In this document: in pieces, positions 57,972 to 64,000 of the stretch | Layout: each line of letters begins with the position of its first letter | How positions within the stretch are numbered: position 1 is the stretch's first letter | Assembly (NCBI RefSeq): GCF_004769555.1 | Contig: NZ_RQFY01000004.1 | Location: 1,934,001 to 1,998,000 of the forward strand | DNA: 64,000 nt | DNA from: Leptospira koniambonensis | GTDB lineage: Bacteria > Spirochaetota > Leptospiria > Leptospirales > Leptospiraceae | Reading direction: 5' to 3' | The notes under the pieces: generated by a model | What the model was told of the DNA's origin: nothing | Databases searched by the model: none | The model's input: the letters and a program-made list of their open reading frames with translations, nothing else | Translations under genes and position numbers: made by a program

Positions 57972-58019
57972 GATCGGTGGCGCGATACATATTCCTTGGT
58001 CAGCGCGCCGCCGATCTTT
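57972..58019 (+). terminator. Intrinsic terminator after the small lipoprotein gene
   Basis: Stem GATCGGTGGCGCG (57972-57984) pairs with CGCGCCGCCGATC (58004-58016), one mismatch, with a 19-nt loop and TTTC after it. It lies between this gene and the convergent TetR gene. Confidence 0.85.
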
Positions 58020-58022
58020 CTT

Positions 58023-58661
58023 TTAGGCGTTCATTCCTTTCCAAAGCCAATCAAAGGATTCAGAAAGTGTCTGGTCTAATTCTCCTTCTAAAAGCCAAAG
58101 ATTTTTATTTAAGAATGCTTCTTTTACTTCTTTGGGTGGATTATGATGTTGCCAAAGCATTAAACCTAAAAAATAAAAACGTAATATAAATTTTCTGGCA
58201 TTTGCAATAGTAAGTCCAGTTTCTTTGGAAAGCCAGATCCTTGCCAATTCATCCATACCGTCAGAAGTGTTCTTTTTGAATTCATACAAAAAGTTTTGGT
58301 TCACATTACTTTCTAAAATTCCAGGAATAATAAGTCCTACGAACATAAAAATTTCGTTTTCTGAAAACTGACGAATGATCTTTTCTTTTAACTTGGTTAA
58401 AGAATATTCTGGGCCTTGTAGTAGTGCTCCCATTTCCTTAAAAAAGAATTCAGTTTCTTGTAAATGAAGTGTGAGAAAAATTTCTTCCCTAGTTTTGAAA
58501 TAGAAATAGATCACACCCTTGGTGACTCCTGCGGCCTCCGCAATCTCCTGGGTGCTGGGAAGAGGATGTTTTTGTTTTACCAGAAGTTCCCGCAAGGCAG
58601 CCACAATGGACTGCTTGCGGATTTCCTTTTCTTCCGGCCTTCTGGCTCTTTTTTTATCCAC
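58023..58661 (-). CDS. TetR-family transcriptional regulator
   Basis: From GTG 58661 the protein has 212 residues; the ORF extends further upstream but overlaps the reductase gene and does not match the family. The start follows the reductase stop (58672) by 11 nt, which suggests coupling. The N-terminal helix-turn-helix (EIAEAAGVTKGVIYFYFKTREEIF, about residues 40-65) is typical; the rest is the helical ligand-binding part. It probably represses the operon with the reductase through the site near 59694-59732 and may respond to an aromatic or aldehyde ligand. That is inference. Confidence 0.9.
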   Translation of the reverse strand: MDKKRARRPEEKEIRKQSIVAALRELLVKQKHPLPSTQEIAEAAGVTKGVIYFYFKTREEIFLTLHLQETEFFFKEMGALLQGPEYSLTKLKEKIIRQFSENEIFMFVGLIIPGILESNVNQNFLYEFKKNTSDGMDELARIWLSKETGLTIANARKFILRFYFLGLMLWQHHNPPKEVKEAFLNKNLWLLEGELDQTLSESFDWLWKGMNA

Positions 58662-58671
58662 TCTCAGGAAA

Positions 58672-59673
58672 CTATACGGCAGCGGACAACATCCAGTCAA
58701 CTGTCTCTTGGAGTGATTTTTTAACAGGCATAGGTTTCCATTGAAATTCTTTAGCCAATCGATCTGAGTTATACTCTTGTTTTCTTTGCAGATAATCTTG
58801 TACGATCTCAGAATTGATCTGTCTATCCAAACCTGTGACAGCATGTTTGAAAGCATCCAGATAAGGCATGACTCGAACGATAAAGGAAGGGAGTTCCTTC
58901 CCGGTTGTTTTTGCCTTAGGATGGATCTCTTTTACAAGTTTACAAACTTGAGAAACAGAGAGAGTTTCACCGGTTGCGATATACCTTCCTTGGGCTGCAG
59001 GATTTTCGTAAGCCAAGATATGTGCCATTGCAACATCCCTTACATCTACGTAAGAAAAAGTCATCTTAGGTGCGAATGGAAGTTGTCCTTTTAAAATGTC
59101 TTGGATCAATTTTAAAGAAGAAGTAGGTTGAGTAAACTGTGGACCCAAAATGGTTCCAGGAAGAACAGTTACCAGATTTAAACCTAATTTTTTAGAAATT
59201 TCCCAAGCCAATTTTTCAGATTGGGTTTTAGAAATCGCATATGGTTCTTTTGCAGAATCATTCCAAGTAGATTCGTTTAGAGGAGATTCTCCTTCTGCAA
59301 TTGTTCCTACAGCAGCGATACTCGAAGTATATACTACTTTTTTGATCCCAGCCTTGTGAGCTTCATCCAAAATGTTTCTGGTTCCGTTGATATTCGGTTC
59401 TACAACTTCCTTCTGTGGATCTTTGGCAGTCAGATTAAATGCAGCCGCCACTTGAAAAAGCCCATCTTGCCCTTGGAGTGCCTTACGAAGAGATTCTCGA
59501 TCTCCCAGATCCGCAGAGACTAATTTCACTCCTAATATTTTTAGGTTAGAAGTTTTCTTCGAATCATTCGCATCTCTAACTGCAGCCGTTACCTCATAGC
59601 CTCTTTCCTGAAGAAGTTTTACTAAAGAAAAACCCAGGTGCCCACTCGCACCAGTTACCAATACTTTTTTCAT
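58672..59673 (-). CDS. NAD(P)-dependent epimerase/reductase, extended SDR family
   Basis: The protein has 333 residues. The Rossmann start VLVTGASGHLGFSL, the region VYTSSIAAVG and the catalytic YAISK (Tyr/Lys pair) identify an extended short-chain dehydrogenase of the dihydroflavonol-4-reductase type. It has GAGG before the ATG. Its substrate may be an aldehyde or ketone. Operon position before a TetR regulator suggests an inducible detoxification or catabolic role. Confidence 0.92.
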   Translation of the reverse strand: MKKVLVTGASGHLGFSLVKLLQERGYEVTAAVRDANDSKKTSNLKILGVKLVSADLGDRESLRKALQGQDGLFQVAAAFNLTAKDPQKEVVEPNINGTRNILDEAHKAGIKKVVYTSSIAAVGTIAEGESPLNESTWNDSAKEPYAISKTQSEKLAWEISKKLGLNLVTVLPGTILGPQFTQPTSSLKLIQDILKGQLPFAPKMTFSYVDVRDVAMAHILAYENPAAQGRYIATGETLSVSQVCKLVKEIHPKAKTTGKELPSFIVRVMPYLDAFKHAVTGLDRQINSEIVQDYLQRKQEYNSDRLAKEFQWKPMPVKKSLQETVDWMLSAAV

Positions 59674-59693
59674 GAGCCTCTACCTCGCTAATT

Positions 59694-59732
59694 AATATAC
59701 CATTGGACTATAAATAATATACCAATAGTCAA
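59694..59732 (-). promoter_or_regulatory. Candidate operator/promoter of the reductase-TetR operon
   Basis: Two direct copies of AATATACCA-type sequence (59694-59708 and 59716-59730) are 22 bp apart, and GACTAT / ATAGTC form inverted arms around them. On the minus strand TTGACT (59732-59727) is a -35-like box. The layout is typical of TetR autoregulation and is 20-60 nt upstream of the reductase start. Confidence 0.5.
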
Positions 59733-59959
59733 TTATTTTTTTAAAAAAGGCTCCCGGGGATGGATTACGGGAAATCTGTATTCTGACAAATTGGCATATT
59801 TACTCAGGAATCTAATGAGGAGGTTAGATTATGATCCTGATTTGAATATTAAAATTCGACTAGTAGTATTACGTTCGGTTATTTAAGAATTAATAATAGA
59901 GAAAAGTGTACTTTCGAATTTTATAAAATTATTGACTAGTTTGGATCGAAGATTTAGGA

Positions 59960-60484
59960 ATGTTCCTTCTTAAAGATTTCATGTTTTTCAAAATTACATT
60001 TCGCTTAATTGGAATTTTATTATTAACTTCAGTATTGGAGTGTTCCGCAACCCTCGCTCCTGCTTATGACAGAGGACTTTTGGATCGGACCATAAGCTCT
60101 AATGTGGAGTTAATGGAATTTTTCGCATCGATATCCTCCGGGACCTGCAATAACTCTGAAAAGTTCGAAACTAGGAAAGTAAGTTATTCTTCGTTGATCG
60201 GGAAATTCGATGCGCTTGGGATTTTGTCCAGGGCGAGGCCAGTTCCTAAGCCTAAACTTTTAGACAAGATCAATGAGGAGTTGATCAAGAAGAATATTCC
60301 CGTCCCGAAGGAATGGGATATTCCAAGCGCAGTGGCCTTTGAAAAAATTTCAGAGTCTTTAATGAAAATGAGAGAGAGTGATTCGAATAAGTGTGTTACC
60401 GCAACGGAAATACGTCTTTTTAAAAATCAGATCTCGATTTTCCTGCACCAGGCGCTGACGTACGAAACTTTTTTAGAGAGATAA
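59960..60484 (+). CDS. Small lipoprotein of unknown function
   Basis: The protein has 174 residues from ATG 59960; ATG 59981 is an alternative. The signal ends at LLTSVLEC (Cys about 28), then SATLAPAYDRG. The mature part has helices (RTISSNVELMEFFASISSG; SAVAFEKISESLMKMRES) and a pair of cysteines (SSGTCNN and SNKCVTA) that could form a disulphide. I do not recognise a family. It is followed 3 nt later by a second gene, so the two are co-transcribed. Confidence 0.72.
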   Translation: MFLLKDFMFFKITFRLIGILLLTSVLECSATLAPAYDRGLLDRTISSNVELMEFFASISSGTCNNSEKFETRKVSYSSLIGKFDALGILSRARPVPKPKLLDKINEELIKKNIPVPKEWDIPSAVAFEKISESLMKMRESDSNKCVTATEIRLFKNQISIFLHQALTYETFLER

Positions 60485-60487
60485 TGT

Positions 60488-60838
60488 ATGGCTTCTAAGA
60501 ATCTAATCGATACTGGGAAACTTTTGGAAGATTTAAGGAAAACGGCTGGTCAGGTCTTAAAAAAGGACGTTGGTACTTACGCTGGATTTTCGGAAAAACA
60601 ATTAAGGGATATTGTAAAACAAGCCGCCGAACTCCAACAAGGAATTATCGCAGGAGAAATTTCCAAGGAGAATGAAGCATATTTTTCTCAAGGGATTAAA
60701 GATATGACGGTTAATTTTGCAAATACGTTAGAAGGACTTGCTTTGGTTACCGTGGAAAAACTTTGGAATGCGATCGTAGATGCCGTTTGGGCTGCGATCG
60801 AAAAAGGAATCGGAACTTCTATACAAAAGCCAAAATAA
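60488..60838 (+). CDS. Small helical protein, partner of the preceding lipoprotein
   Basis: The protein has 116 residues, no signal peptide. Amphipathic helices dominate (LLEDLRKTAGQVLKKD, GFSEKQLRDIVKQAAELQQ), with a hydrophobic tail (EKLWNAIVDAVWAAIEKG) that could sit on a membrane. There is no known family in my memory. Its start is 3 nt after the previous stop, so the two proteins probably work together, perhaps as a small secreted or effector/protective pair. This last point is speculative. Confidence 0.65.
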   Translation: MASKNLIDTGKLLEDLRKTAGQVLKKDVGTYAGFSEKQLRDIVKQAAELQQGIIAGEISKENEAYFSQGIKDMTVNFANTLEGLALVTVEKLWNAIVDAVWAAIEKGIGTSIQKPK

Positions 60839-60840
60839 GT

Positions 60841-61941
60841 TTAATCTTTTTCGGAAATTTTTTCCTTCCTATATAACGCAGGTGACATTCCTATAAACTT
60901 TACGAATTGGGAATGGAAGGTGGATTTGGAATTAAAACCAACTGCGAATGCGATATCTAATACGGAACTTTCTGGTTCTTCTATCAGACGTTTGCATGCT
61001 TCCTGCACTCTGTATCGATTGATTAGTTCGTAAAAATTCATTTTATGAACTTCGTTTAAGTATCTGGAAGTTTGATGCAAATTTAGTCCTAACTCTGCCG
61101 CTAAATCTACTAATCTTAATTCACTGTCTCTATATAAATTTTTTGTCTCTAATAGTTCTTTGAGTTTGGAATTGGCTGCTTCTACTTCTTTGGAGAGAAG
61201 TGGAGTGTTTTGGTATTTTGCGCTTTGGATGACTTGGGTGATTTCGTTGAAAAAACCAGGATGTCTTTCTCTGACTAAGAATAGCAGAAGGACCATGATG
61301 CAGATTAATGAAGCTCCTAGGTCGAACAAATATTTGTTCTTTAGAAAGTATGCAGTTCCTATAAAACTATTTGCGAATACAGGCAGAAGTAAAACGAACC
61401 AGACTAATTTTAATTCGTACATTTCGTATCTTCTACTCACCTTATGGTATAGATAAAGGCAGAATAGGGAATATACGGAAACCTGGATGCTTGCGATAAA
61501 ACTCCCCAAATGGGCCCAATCCAGTCTGAATTCTTTGGATCCTTGTATTACCTGGGCTTTTAGTTCTGAGCTATCTTGTGAAAAGAAAATACATTCAAAA
61601 ACTGTGAATAGTAGTACTGGCGAAAAATGGAGCCCGTATCGGATGAGTTTTTCTTTTGGGCCTTCTTCTTCTGTTTCTAAGAAGGAACGAATGTAAGTGT
61701 AGATCAGAGGCCCTACGGAAAGTACGCTTGTATGTAAAAATATAAATAGATAAGGAATTTCTAATAGATCATCCTGCAAATACCAGGAATACCTAAGTAG
61801 AATTGTCCCAGTCAGGGTCATAATCAGCACTAAAATCCGATTTCCGGAACCTGGGCGGATGATTTCCAGATATGCGTATATAAATGCGGCCCCGGCTCCG
61901 AACTGTAGGAATTTCAGGAAAAATATATGTAGGTATTCCAT
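60841..61941 (-). CDS. Membrane-bound AraC-family regulator (seven-TM N-terminal part)
   Basis: The protein has 366 residues. Seven hydrophobic helices fill residues about 5-225. A C-terminal AraC double helix-turn-helix (about 265-360) includes LRLVDLAAELGLNLHQTSRYLNEV and LDIAFAVGFNSKSTFHSQFVKFIGMSPALYR, the usual signature. Such membrane-linked AraC regulators couple an envelope signal to transcription. It is convergent with the 60488 gene (2 nt apart) and divergent from the C45 peptidase gene, its probable target or neighbour. Confidence 0.92.
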   Translation of the reverse strand: MEYLHIFFLKFLQFGAGAAFIYAYLEIIRPGSGNRILVLIMTLTGTILLRYSWYLQDDLLEIPYLFIFLHTSVLSVGPLIYTYIRSFLETEEEGPKEKLIRYGLHFSPVLLFTVFECIFFSQDSSELKAQVIQGSKEFRLDWAHLGSFIASIQVSVYSLFCLYLYHKVSRRYEMYELKLVWFVLLLPVFANSFIGTAYFLKNKYLFDLGASLICIMVLLLFLVRERHPGFFNEITQVIQSAKYQNTPLLSKEVEAANSKLKELLETKNLYRDSELRLVDLAAELGLNLHQTSRYLNEVHKMNFYELINRYRVQEACKRLIEEPESSVLDIAFAVGFNSKSTFHSQFVKFIGMSPALYRKEKISEKD

Positions 61942-62091
61942 AGGTTGGCTGTGCTATTTCATTCTCTGGGTAGCATTCTGCAACTCGCTTTCGCCCGCTG
62001 GAGGTATTACAGGAGTCCGATCCGATAAGTTCGGCTATCCGAACCTATGGAGGCGGTCGATGCGTGAGCGGAAGTATGTTATGATTGGCCC

Positions 62092-63843
62092 ATGAATTCG
62101 GAAACATATCCATTAGCGGTAATACAGCTCAAGGGTTCCCAGGAAGAAATGGGAAGACAATTCGGTGAGATCATGAATGAGATCGGGCAGTTTGAGCCGA
62201 TCTTTGATTTTTATCCTGTGATGGCTCGTAATCTTCTCTTGGGGAGTTTACCTCGTAGTAATCGGAATTTTTTGGCAAAGGGTGTGACTTCTCTTTTGGT
62301 GAATTGGATGTCCAAGAGAATGATGAAACATAGGCCGGAAGAATTTTCTGCGAGGACGATTGCTGCTCTAACTTCAGCAGGTCGTTCTGCGAAATTGGAG
62401 AAGGAACTTTTTACTATGGATTCTTTCCAAAACTCAGTTGGGTTTTTAGGAATGATCCAACTTCTTCCTGAACTCGCACATATGAGTCCGGGTAGAAGTC
62501 CTCAAATGATCCCTGCATGTACGAGTGTTGCTGTCTGGGGAGAGCAAAGTCAGGACGGCAAATTATACCACGCGCGCAATTTCGATTTTCCAGGTGTGGA
62601 AGTTTGGGACAAACGTCCGATCGTTGTTTTCTGTACTCCTGAAAAAGGTTTACGTTATGGTTATATTGCATGTAGAGGTGCAGATGTTCCTGGGATCACT
62701 GCGTTTAACGAAGCAGGTTTGACTATCGCATTCCATACTCGCTTTCATAAGAAGATCGGCTTTAACGGTTTAGGCGTTATCGATTTTGGTCATAAGATTA
62801 TTTCTGAAGCAAGATCTATCGAAGAAGCAGTAAGTATCGCCAAAAAACATAAGATCAATTCTACTTGGGGTTTGATTGTTACAAATCATAAAGAGAAGGG
62901 ACCGAAGGCTGCGATTATCGAGACCAATTACGGCAATGTGGATGTGGTATATCCTAATTTAGGAAAAGATCATATTGTTAATACCAATCATTACCAAAGT
63001 GAAAAACTGCAAGACGGAGAGATCATGGCGGCTCCCGTTTTCTATCATCATTGTATCAGCCGTTTTGATAGAGCAGAACAACTTCTTTCTTCTCAAAAAA
63101 AGAAGAAGGGAACAAGTGTCATAGATCTTCAGAATCTCCTAGATGATACGATTGATTATTCCAGCGGAGAAGTTCGCACAATGGGTTCTACGATCCGTCA
63201 AATCACTTCCGTTAAGTCAGTTGTGATGAGTGCAGAGGCTCGTAAAATTTTTGTTTCCGTTGGTACTGCTCCCACTAGTAGCGGCCCTTACATGGAAATT
63301 CCTATGGCTTGGGGAGAAGCGGGTTATAAACTTTTGGATCTTTCTGATATTAAAAAAGGAAAAGGGAAGAAGGTTTCGAAATCCAAAAATCCTAAAGTTG
63401 GTTCGGCAATCCAGCATTATAAAAAAGCGATGCTTATCAATGATGATCCTGGGATGGGAGGGATTGACGATATTCTTCTGGAATTACAAAAAGCGAACGA
63501 AGAATTCATAGGAAAGGATCCTTCTATCCTATTCTTAGAAGCAATTTTATATCTGGAAAAAGGAAATCTGAACAAGGCTGCGTTCTTATTGGAACAAGCA
63601 GAAAGTTTAGAGACTTCTTCTTTTAGAAAACAGCAAAGTGCATTGTGGCTGGCTAGAACTCAGTCAGTCTTGGGTAAACAAAAAATAGCAGATCATTTCT
63701 ACGATAAGATCAAAAATTCAAAAACGGAATTTTCGACTCAGGTTTGGAAACAAAAAGTATTCCAAGACAAAGGCAAATATTCCGCTAAGAAATTAAGACA
63801 GGTTTCTCCGAACTTTATTATCGTAGAAGCGAACGAGCTTTAA
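62092..63843 (+). CDS. C45-family peptidase/acyltransferase (Ntn-hydrolase) with C-terminal TPR-like tail
   Basis: The protein has 583 residues. The N-terminal part ends with the family core PACTSVAVWGEQSQDGK followed by YHARNFDFPG; Cys 143 is the likely nucleophile exposed by autocatalytic cleavage, as in acyl-CoA:6-aminopenicillanate acyltransferase. Downstream, NEAGLTIAFHTRFH and GSTIRQITSV continue the fold. After about residue 425, the sequence changes to helical pairs of TPR style (AIQHYKKAMLINDDPG, FLEAILYLEKGNLNKAAFLLEQAE). Such enzymes hydrolyse or transfer acyl groups on amides. No signal peptide is visible, so the location is probably cytoplasmic. The gene is divergent from the AraC regulator. 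Confidence 0.9.
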   Translation: MNSETYPLAVIQLKGSQEEMGRQFGEIMNEIGQFEPIFDFYPVMARNLLLGSLPRSNRNFLAKGVTSLLVNWMSKRMMKHRPEEFSARTIAALTSAGRSAKLEKELFTMDSFQNSVGFLGMIQLLPELAHMSPGRSPQMIPACTSVAVWGEQSQDGKLYHARNFDFPGVEVWDKRPIVVFCTPEKGLRYGYIACRGADVPGITAFNEAGLTIAFHTRFHKKIGFNGLGVIDFGHKIISEARSIEEAVSIAKKHKINSTWGLIVTNHKEKGPKAAIIETNYGNVDVVYPNLGKDHIVNTNHYQSEKLQDGEIMAAPVFYHHCISRFDRAEQLLSSQKKKKGTSVIDLQNLLDDTIDYSSGEVRTMGSTIRQITSVKSVVMSAEARKIFVSVGTAPTSSGPYMEIPMAWGEAGYKLLDLSDIKKGKGKKVSKSKNPKVGSAIQHYKKAMLINDDPGMGGIDDILLELQKANEEFIGKDPSILFLEAILYLEKGNLNKAAFLLEQAESLETSSFRKQQSALWLARTQSVLGKQKIADHFYDKIKNSKTEFSTQVWKQKVFQDKGKYSAKKLRQVSPNFIIVEANEL

Positions 63844-63852
63844 AAGTTAGGC

Positions 63853-63954
63853 GTTCGCACAGAGAACACAGAGTTCGCGGGGGGATCTTTTGTTCATGTA
63901 GGAATTCCAAGATCTGATCAAACCTCTGTGCTCTCGGTGGGCTCTGTGCGAAAA
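63853..63954. repeat. Family B intergenic inverted repeat with embedded palindrome-like core
   Basis: Arms GTTCGCACAGAG and CTCTGTGCGAAAA bracket a centre with TGTAGGAATTCC (63897-63908), the core of the 16-bp palindrome family. It follows the C45 peptidase stop by 9 nt and matches the copies at 49146 and 55445. Confidence 0.75.
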
Positions 63955-64000
63955 TGTTATAAACTTTTACACGTGAAAATTCAACTAAGGGCCTGCTACA

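Noticed and set aside
58661..58856. Longer N-terminus of the TetR gene (start at 58856)
   Set aside because: The extra 65 residues overlap the end of the reductase gene in another frame and do not fit the TetR family; GTG 58661 gives the usual length.
1..64000. CRISPR arrays, tRNA or rRNA genes, insertion sequences
   Set aside because: I read for regularly spaced direct repeats, cloverleaf-like sequences with CCA ends and transposase motifs and saw none; a tRNAscan or ISfinder search would be decisive.

Overview
The window looks like chromosomal DNA from a spirochaete of the genus Leptospira. This is inferred from gene content and sequence style, not from a database search. The supports are: many lipoproteins with relaxed spirochaetal lipoboxes (QQC, YNC, VGC, VSC, LYC, FYC, IQC, LEC); LpxI plus LpxB lipid A genes; LL-diaminopimelate aminotransferase; a seven-TM AraC-type regulator; many signalling proteins; and short palindromic repeats between genes. 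An AlkB alkane hydroxylase and several lipid enzymes suggest a free-living or environmentally competent lifestyle. No rRNA, tRNA, insertion sequence or CRISPR array was seen.

Layout. 1-3136 (-) is most of a very large surface lipoprotein cut by the window edge. 3553-6538 (+) is an AT-rich accessory island: a coding remnant, two tandem leucine-rich-repeat paralogues and another small gene. It resembles a polymorphic-toxin tail followed by orphan immunity genes. 6672-12700 (-) is a TonB-dependent receptor with its lipoprotein partners. 12869-14557 (-) is a GGDEF/EAL protein. 15100-16221 (+) is alkB. 16306-20683 (-) is a NUDIX-MFS-aminopeptidase N operon. 20846-26251 (+) carries a UvrD/PcrA helicase, a TPR lipoprotein and an AsmA-like envelope protein.

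26364-33873 (-) is one tight seven-gene run, sucC-sucD-tolC-like-SH3-fmdB-lpxI-lpxB, linking succinyl-CoA metabolism to envelope and lipid A genes. 34337-43266 holds a rhodanese-like lipoprotein, DoxX, a DUF819 permease, a class III cyclase, ruvA, an outer-membrane barrel, a metallo-beta-lactamase-fold lipoprotein and a fatty acid desaturase. 43279-46404 (+) is an RND pump. 46617-49144 (+) is pyrB-DUF2203-dapL. 49342-51017 (+) is a paired exported and membrane protein of unknown function.

51213-55445 (+) contains a PAS-Fis regulator with a histone-like tail, rho, rpmE, and a NifU-like domain fused to pentapeptide repeats with a small partner. 55526-63843 contains a lipase-like lipoprotein, small lipoproteins, a TetR/reductase operon with a candidate operator, an AraC regulator and a C45 (acyltransferase-type) peptidase.

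The intergenic DNA carries at least three recurrent palindromic repeat families: CACGC-AAG arms, TTCGCACAGAG arms, and a 16-bp TGTAGGARYTYCTACA core. The best candidates for undescribed biology are the island at 3.5-6.5 kb, the NifU-pentapeptide fusion, the PAS-Fis/histone-tail regulator, the shared post-lipobox sequence of two lipoproteins, and the composite repeat families.
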